This document shows positions 59,310 through 64,000 of a stretch of DNA of 64,000 nt, piece by piece. The DNA is taken from NCBI RefSeq assembly GCF_900100795.1, contig NZ_FNCO01000002.1, positions 434,001 to 498,000 on the forward strand, in the 5' to 3' direction. Made by a program: the position numbers and the translations under genes. Below the pieces are notes generated by a model. It ran no database searches. It saw nothing but the letters and a program-made list of their open reading frames with translations, and was not told the origin of the DNA. This stretch comes from Pseudomonas abietaniphila. Lineage in GTDB: Bacteria; Pseudomonadota; Gammaproteobacteria; Pseudomonadales; Pseudomonadaceae. Each line of letters starts with the position of its first letter. Position 1 is the first letter of the stretch.

Positions 59310-60338
59310 TTACGCCTGGATCACCGGGGCGGGCACGCTCAATTTCAGTAGCTCTATCGCGTTGCTGCTGCGAATGCGTTCACGCTCTTGCTGGCTCAGC
59401 CCAAGGCCCTCTGTCAGGTCGCCATGATCGTATGCGCCGCCGAAGTTGGTGCCGTAAAGCAGTCGGTGGCTGCCCACCACTTCTGCCACGGCGCGACGCA
59501 GTGCCGGGGCATGGACGTCCAGGTCAAAGTAGAAGTTGTCCATGTAGTCCATCAGCGGACGTTTATTCCTTGAGTCCGGTGCCATGGCCCGATTGAGCTC
59601 GCTCATCCGCCCGAGCTGAAACACCGCCATACCGCCCGCATGAGTGATGTAGGTTTTGAGCTTGGGGAACACGTCCAGCGCACCGCCGTTGATCAAGTAC
59701 CAGAAGAACAGGGTCTCATCCACGCAATCGCCGACGATCGAACTGGTCTCGAACTTGTCCTGCGTATGACGCTCGCCCAGCCAGATCGACTGGTTGTATC
59801 CGTGCACCATGATCGGCACATCAAGCTCGGACAGTTTTTCCCAGACTGGAAACAGTTTCTCGTCGTGGGCTTCTAGCCCGTTGAAATTGGCGCCTCCCAC
59901 GCAGACGCCCTTGGCACCCAGGACCCTGACCGCACGGTCGATTTCCCGAGCTGCGGTCTCGGGCTCGGCAATGTTGGCGTGGCACCAGAAATCGAAATGC
60001 TCTGGATCGGCGCGACAGAACGCTGCGATCTCGTCATTGCAGATTCGCGCGTATTCGGAGCCGAACTCGCCAGCCCAATACATGAACGCGTGGGATGGCG
60101 TCGACAACACCAGCTTGTCGACGCCCCGCTCGGCCATGAGTGCCCGCCGGCTGGCATGGGTCATCCTGGCAAGCAGATTGGCCTCGGCTTCTTCGTCCGT
60201 GGCGGCTTTGGCGGGCTGTTTGGTGCCCAGGGAGAAATGCCCCACGGTCAGGCCCTGAGTCTTCATGAATGGCCCCCAGAACTCGTGCTGGTTGAGCATT
60301 CCCTTGGTGAGCAAATGTGCATGAACATCGATGAGCAT
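59310..60338 (-). CDS. Amidohydrolase 2 family protein, DitL paralogue
   Basis: 342 residues. Metal-site candidates His6 and His8 (LIDVHAHLL), His179 (MVHGYNQS) and His233 (THAGG); the Asp of ACMSD is Asn298 (YGTNFGG), as in DitL. The two proteins share long stretches (MVHGYNQS/FIHGYNQS, GVCVGGANFNGLE/GLSAGGANFGGLE). The ATG at 60338 has AAGGAGAAG and a CA motif; the 26-codon longer frame has none. It lies 91 bases after the LysR stop, so the two may be co-transcribed. A second decarboxylation or C-C hydrolysis step is likely. Confidence 0.83.
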   Translation of the reverse strand: MLIDVHAHLLTKGMLNQHEFWGPFMKTQGLTVGHFSLGTKQPAKAATDEEAEANLLARMTHASRRALMAERGVDKLVLSTPSHAFMYWAGEFGSEYARICNDEIAAFCRADPEHFDFWCHANIAEPETAAREIDRAVRVLGAKGVCVGGANFNGLEAHDEKLFPVWEKLSELDVPIMVHGYNQSIWLGERHTQDKFETSSIVGDCVDETLFFWYLINGGALDVFPKLKTYITHAGGMAVFQLGRMSELNRAMAPDSRNKRPLMDYMDNFYFDLDVHAPALRRAVAEVVGSHRLLYGTNFGGAYDHGDLTEGLGLSQQERERIRSSNAIELLKLSVPAPVIQA

Positions 60339-60348
60339 GGTCTTCTCC

Positions 60349-60356
60349 TTCTTGTT
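60349..60356 (-). promoter_or_regulatory. CA motif before the 59.3-kb amidohydrolase
   Basis: Sense AACAAGAA, 10 bases before the ATG at 60338, running into GGAGAAG. It fits AANAANAA. Confidence 0.55.
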
Positions 60357-60428
60357 GTAATGATCCAGGTTCACGGTTGATACCCGGCATTGCAGCGCCG
60401 GGCAGTGATCGAGCAAGGATGTTCACGG

Positions 60429-61340
60429 TCAACCGGTGCAGGCCATGATCAAAAATTGCCGGAAGGCCTGCGCCGGCTCGCTCAGGCTTTTCTGGGGGTG
60501 CCAGATCAACCCGAGCTCCATGGGCGGAATGGCGTCGGCCAGCGGGCGGATATCGATTTTCTTGCCCTCCAGCGACCAGGCCCGGTAGAGCATGTCGGAT
60601 AGAATCGTCACCCCGAATCCATGGGCCACCAACCCGCGCAGCGCTTCCATCGATGAGGTGCGAAATGCGACCCGGGGCGTCAGGCCTTTTTCCTGCCAGT
60701 AACGCTCGGTGGACACCTGCCCCTCATCCACCGTGGCGAGGATGTACGCATGCTCCGCGACATCGTCCAGACGGGGTAAGGCCTCGCTCGCCAAGGGGTG
60801 CTGGTTGGAAAGCCAAAGCCGCCTGGGTGAACGGATCAGCACGCGGTGTTCGAAAACGTGCAGGTGTTGGGTGTTGGAGACGATGGTCAATCCCAGATCG
60901 AGGTCGCCCTGGGCAACAGCGCTTTCAATGTTCACGCGGTCCAGGTCCAGCAGATCGACTTCAATCTGCGGATAGCTGCGCTTGAACCTTGCCAGCAACG
61001 ACGGCAGAAAATAGCCGAGCACCGTATACGACGCTCCGACCCGCACGCTCCCGGCAATGGCATGGCTCAGGAACAGCGGTTCACTCAAGGCGTCTTGCAG
61101 CGTCTCCAGAATATGCCGCGAATGCTGCACGAACTTGTGCCCTTCAGCTGTCAGCGCGACGCCATGAGGCAGCCGATCGAACAGACTTACCCCCAGAACC
61201 TCTTCGAGTTGCAGCACCGCAGCGGTCACCGCCGATTGCGACACGTGAACCCTCAATGCTGCCTGAGAGAACTGACCCGCGTCGGCTGCGGCCACGAAGT
61301 AGCGCAACTGACGCAGGGAGACGTCGCTGGTTCGCGCCAT
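60429..61340 (-). CDS. LysR-family regulator
   Basis: 303 residues. HTH: LRQLRYFVAAADAGQFSQAALRVHVSQSAVTAAVLQLEEVLG at ~9-50; effector domain follows. It lies between the MDR gene (3 bases after its stop, so probably co-transcribed) and the amidohydrolase. LysR proteins usually activate a divergent neighbour, yet here both neighbours are in line; it may act in trans on pathway genes. Ligand unknown. Confidence 0.87.
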   Translation of the reverse strand: MARTSDVSLRQLRYFVAAADAGQFSQAALRVHVSQSAVTAAVLQLEEVLGVSLFDRLPHGVALTAEGHKFVQHSRHILETLQDALSEPLFLSHAIAGSVRVGASYTVLGYFLPSLLARFKRSYPQIEVDLLDLDRVNIESAVAQGDLDLGLTIVSNTQHLHVFEHRVLIRSPRRLWLSNQHPLASEALPRLDDVAEHAYILATVDEGQVSTERYWQEKGLTPRVAFRTSSMEALRGLVAHGFGVTILSDMLYRAWSLEGKKIDIRPLADAIPPMELGLIWHPQKSLSEPAQAFRQFLIMACTG

Positions 61341-61343
61341 CGG

Positions 61344-62270
61344 TCAACCGCGAATCCGCGCAGTGATCTTGGCGTGCGGACCTGAGACCTGATCGGCCCA
61401 GGCCTGACCTGCCTGCTCCAGGGTGTAGTCAGCGTAATCGACGTGAATCTGCTGTTCCCGCGCAGTGCGCAGCAGACGCTCCCAGATTTGTCGGCGGTCC
61501 GTCGGAGGTCGTTGACCGGTGCCGATACAGGATAGGTTTCGAAACAGCAGGTCGGCGATATCCAGTTCGATCTTGCGCCCGGCACCGGTGCCGATCGTCA
61601 TGATCCGCGCACCACGGTTGGTAGCTTTCAGCGACGACAGCAGCGGCTGACCGCACACCAGATCCAGAACCACGTCGAAGCCACCGTCCGCCGCGTCTTT
61701 CAAGGCAGCACTGTCATCGTCTCCGCCAAGGCGTACTACTTCATCGGCGAACCCTCGGGACTTGAGCCCCGCCAAGGCTTCAGCGGACCGGGCAGCACCC
61801 ACGACGCGCCCGGCACCCAGAAGCCGTGCCAGTTGCAAGGCAATCAACCCCAGGGTTCCGGTCGCGCCCAGGATCAATACTTTTTCGCCTTTTTGAATGT
61901 TCGCCAGCTCCAGAGGCACGACCGCACCTGTCGCTGCGATGCCCATGCTGATCGCAGTCTTGTCATCTACGTCGTCCGGCACGTTCCAGACCTCTTCGGT
62001 CGGCACCAGGGTGCGTTCGGCCCAGGCGCCGAATGGCTGCACCGAACGTTCTCCGAAGTACACGCGCTTGCCATCCACGGTGCGACCGACGCCCTCGCCT
62101 CGAATGACACAGGGGTAGCTGACGCCCAGTCGGTAAGCGCCAAGGACATCCCAGCCACCCAGCCCGGCAGTGTCCATATCGATCAGCACGCAACCTTCCT
62201 GGGGTTGTGGTTCGGGAAATTCCTCGACGACCGGTGGGGCATTGCGTTCATGAATGACAGCAGCTCGCAT
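61344..62270 (-). CDS. Zinc-less MDR oxidoreductase (quinone oxidoreductase-like)
   Basis: 308 residues. N-terminal GroES-like half (MRAAVIHERNAPPVVEEFPEPQPQEG, CVIRGEGVGRTV) and a Rossmann half VLILGATGTLGLIALQLARLLGAGRVVGAARS with an NADPH-type loop. The structural-zinc cysteines and catalytic zinc ligands of alcohol dehydrogenases are missing, so reduction of an enone or quinone is likely. The ATG at 62270 has AGAGGAG and a CA motif. A 28-base element lies 55 bases upstream, shared with the divergent oxidoreductase gene. Confidence 0.85.
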   Translation of the reverse strand: MRAAVIHERNAPPVVEEFPEPQPQEGCVLIDMDTAGLGGWDVLGAYRLGVSYPCVIRGEGVGRTVDGKRVYFGERSVQPFGAWAERTLVPTEEVWNVPDDVDDKTAISMGIAATGAVVPLELANIQKGEKVLILGATGTLGLIALQLARLLGAGRVVGAARSAEALAGLKSRGFADEVVRLGGDDDSAALKDAADGGFDVVLDLVCGQPLLSSLKATNRGARIMTIGTGAGRKIELDIADLLFRNLSCIGTGQRPPTDRRQIWERLLRTAREQQIHVDYADYTLEQAGQAWADQVSGPHAKITARIRG

Positions 62271-62284
62271 GGATCGGACTCCTC

Positions 62285-62292
62285 TTGTTGTT
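62285..62292 (-). promoter_or_regulatory. CA motif before the MDR gene
   Basis: Sense AACAACAA, 14 bases before the ATG at 62270 and directly before GAGGAG. It fits AANAANAA. Confidence 0.55.
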
Positions 62293-62324
62293 GTAGTCAG
62301 CAATCGATTCGAGCGAAATAGTAG

Positions 62325-62352
62325 AACAGATTTCGTGATTGTGTCTCATATT
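62325..62352 (+). promoter_or_regulatory. dit-type 28-base element of the MDR/IOR divergent promoter (copy 9)
   Basis: Plus strand: AACAGA, ATTGTGTCT ending at position 22, CATATT. On the minus strand the same core is followed by TACTAT. It is 157 bases before the oxidoreductase ATG and 55 before the MDR gene. Confidence 0.55.
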
Positions 62353-62508
62353 TTAATGCGCTACGTTAGGTGCCTGGCTTCAGGTATCGATTTTTCAAAT
62401 AGCGCCGGCGCAATTTTGTGATTTTACGATCCGCGTCCCCGTTGCCAGACTCGGCGCCATAACAGCTCTGCCCTCGACGGCAGGCAGATAACAAGACCGG
62501 AGAACGCC

Positions 62509-64000
62509 ATGTCCGCAACACCGTCCTTGGAAGACAAATACGTTCAGCTCACCGGCAAGGTTCTGCTGACAGGCGTTCAGGCGCTGGTCCGCTTGCCCCT
62601 GATGCAGCGCCAGCGCGATCTCGCCAAGGGCCTGAACACCGCCGGCTTCATTTCCGGTTACCGCGGCTCCCCTCTGGGTGGCTTCGATCAGGCATTGTGG
62701 AAGGCTCGCGATCACCTGAAGGCGCACCACACTGTCTTCAATCCGGGCGTCAACGAAGACCTGGCGGCGACCTCGGTCTGGGGCACCCAGCAGGTGAGCA
62801 TTTTCGAAGGCGCGACCTACGATGGTGTGTTCGGCATGTGGTACGGCAAGGGGCCGGGAGTGGATCGCTGCGGCGATGTGTTCCGCCATGCCAACGCTGC
62901 AGGGACCTCCCGATTCGGCGGGGTGCTCGCGGTGGCTGGCGACGATCATGGAGCGCGCAGCTCGTCTCTGCCTCATCAGACCGAGCACGTGTTCAAGGCG
63001 GTAATGATGCCGGTGCTGGCGCCTTCCGGCGTGCAGGAGTATCTGGACTACGGACTTCACGGCTGGGCCATGTCGCGATACTCCGGTTGCTGGGTGGCGT
63101 TGAAGGCGGTAGCCGATACCGTAGAAAGCGCCGCCATTGTCGACCTTGACCCGGACCGAGTGCAGCCGGTCATTCCGGACATTCCCCTGCCCGAGGGCGG
63201 TTTGAATATTCGCTGGCCCGACCCGCCACTGGCCCAGGAAAAACGCCTGCTGGAACACAAGCTGTATGCAGCGCTGGCCTACGCGCGTGCCAACCGGCTC
63301 GACCAGGTGGTCATGGACGCCGAGAAACCCAGGATCGGCATCATCACCTCCGGCAAGTCCTATCTGGACGTGTGTCAGGCGCTGAAGATGCTGGGTATCG
63401 ACGATGCGCTCGCCCAACAGATCGGGCTGCGGGTCTACAAGGTAGGGATGATCTGGCCGCTGGACGCCGAGGGTGTGCGGCACTTCGCCGAAGGACTGGA
63501 AGAGATCATCGTGGTGGAGGAAAAGCGTCACTTGCTGGAGTACCAGCTCAAGGAAGAACTTTACAACTGGCGCGAAGACGTTCGGCCGCGCATCGTTGGC
63601 AAATTCGACGACAAAGGCGAATGGAGCCTGCCACATACCGGTTGGTTGCTTCCCGCCGTGGGCGAGCTGACGCCATCGCAGATCGCTCGCGCCCTGGCGC
63701 GACGCATATTGCGTGTTCACCAGAGCGGCCCGCTGCAGGTGCGGCTGGCGGTACTGGACGCGCAACTGGCAAATTGCAGCGCCCCCGCCAACCTGATGGA
63801 GCGTGTGCCCCATTACTGCTCTGGCTGCCCGCATAACACCTCGACCAAGGTCCCCGAAGGCAGCCGCGCGCTGGCTGGCATCGGCTGTCATTACATGGCC
63901 GCGTGGATCTATCCGCAGACCCAGACCTTCAGCCAGATGGGCGGCGAAGGTGCCGCATGGATCGGCCAGGCGCCGTTTACCCGTACCCCACATGTATTCG
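62509..64000 (+). CDS. Indolepyruvate ferredoxin oxidoreductase family protein, N-terminal part (3' end outside window)
   Basis: 497 codons are visible of a protein that is normally ~1150. It begins with LEDKYVQLTGKVLLTGVQALVRLPLMQRQRDLAKGLNTAGFISGYRGSPLGGFDQ (pyrimidine half), DHGARSSSLPHQTEHVF, and the iron-sulfur region HYCSGCPHNTST near the end. Enzymes of this family oxidatively decarboxylate 2-oxo acids to acyl-CoA with ferredoxin. The ATG at 62509 is the first in frame with CGGAG ahead. The preceding 28-base element ties it to the dit regulon; a branched-chain 2-oxo acid from the isopropyl end of ring C is a guess. Confidence 0.9.
   Translation, partial: MSATPSLEDKYVQLTGKVLLTGVQALVRLPLMQRQRDLAKGLNTAGFISGYRGSPLGGFDQALWKARDHLKAHHTVFNPGVNEDLAATSVWGTQQVSIFEGATYDGVFGMWYGKGPGVDRCGDVFRHANAAGTSRFGGVLAVAGDDHGARSSSLPHQTEHVFKAVMMPVLAPSGVQEYLDYGLHGWAMSRYSGCWVALKAVADTVESAAIVDLDPDRVQPVIPDIPLPEGGLNIRWPDPPLAQEKRLLEHKLYAALAYARANRLDQVVMDAEKPRIGIITSGKSYLDVCQALKMLGIDDALAQQIGLRVYKVGMIWPLDAEGVRHFAEGLEEIIVVEEKRHLLEYQLKEELYNWREDVRPRIVGKFDDKGEWSLPHTGWLLPAVGELTPSQIARALARRILRVHQSGPLQVRLAVLDAQLANCSAPANLMERVPHYCSGCPHNTSTKVPEGSRALAGIGCHYMAAWIYPQTQTFSQMGGEGAAWIGQAPFTRTPHVF

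Noticed and set aside
62395..63993. Long minus-strand open frame of 532 codons
   Set aside because: It lies antisense to the indolepyruvate ferredoxin oxidoreductase family gene, whose motifs are unmistakable; high GC produces such shadows.
1..64000. CRISPR array, tRNA, rRNA or intact insertion sequence
   Set aside because: No regularly spaced repeats, cloverleaf-like tRNA sequence, rRNA stretch or transposase was found; the window edges may hide island borders.

Overview
The window is chromosomal DNA of a gamma-proteobacterium, almost certainly a Pseudomonas. It has high GC, AGGAG-type ribosome binding sites, many 1-4 base stop/start overlaps and pseudomonad gene families. No rRNA, tRNA, CRISPR array or intact insertion sequence was seen. 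Its core (about 14.4-45.7 kb) matches, in gene content and order, the dit cluster for abietane diterpenoid (resin acid, dehydroabietic acid) catabolism as I remember it from Pseudomonas abietaniphila BKME-9: ditQ-P-O-N-M-L-K-J-I, a DUF2889 gene, ditA2-A1-H-G, a DUF35 gene, ditF-R-E-D-C-B-A3. The dit names rest on family, order and memory, not on a database search.

Layout. 1-8 kb is a mosaic of accessory genes: the end of a Fic protein, a small island (XRE controller, unknown protein, Sir2 deacylase, two small proteins), an MFS/LysR pair, and remnants of AraC, GMC oxidoreductase and TetR genes. 8.3-14.4 kb is a minus-strand operon with an amidohydrolase, three acyl-CoA dehydrogenases, an enoyl-CoA hydratase and a glutathione peroxidase. 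14.6-36.5 kb is the classical dit core. 36.9-46.6 kb carries a permease, a [2Fe-2S] ferredoxin and its reductase, SDRs, a second permease, an unknown protein, a second CYP226-like P450 and a TetR regulator. 46.6-58 kb is one long minus-strand run: FAD oxidoreductase, SDR, hydratase and VOC protein, headed by an envelope module of DUF1302, DUF1329, YCF48-like and RND/MMPL proteins. 58.4-64 kb holds an atypical SDR, a second DitL-like amidohydrolase, a LysR regulator, a zinc-less MDR oxidoreductase and the first part of an indolepyruvate ferredoxin oxidoreductase family gene.

How it probably works. P450s fed by the ferredoxin/reductase pair oxidise the terpenoid. The DitA Rieske dioxygenase and DitB convert the aromatic ring C to a diol, and DitC opens it by extradiol cleavage. 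FAH-family proteins (DitD, DitH, DitM) and amidohydrolases process ring-cleavage products. DitJ activates a carboxylate as CoA ester, and the dehydrogenases, hydratases, DitN, DitO and the DitF/DUF35 pair take the rest apart. The envelope module and three MFS proteins are candidates for moving the hydrophobic substrate.

Two regulatory layers can be read directly. A 28-base element, with core ACA-N13-TGT followed at fixed spacing by an AT-rich -10-like hexamer, occurs in at least nine intergenic regions from 14.5 to 62.3 kb and suggests one regulon that includes genes beyond the classical cluster. AANAANAA motifs (the Hfq/Crc catabolite-repression signature) sit just upstream of the ribosome binding sites of fifteen genes.
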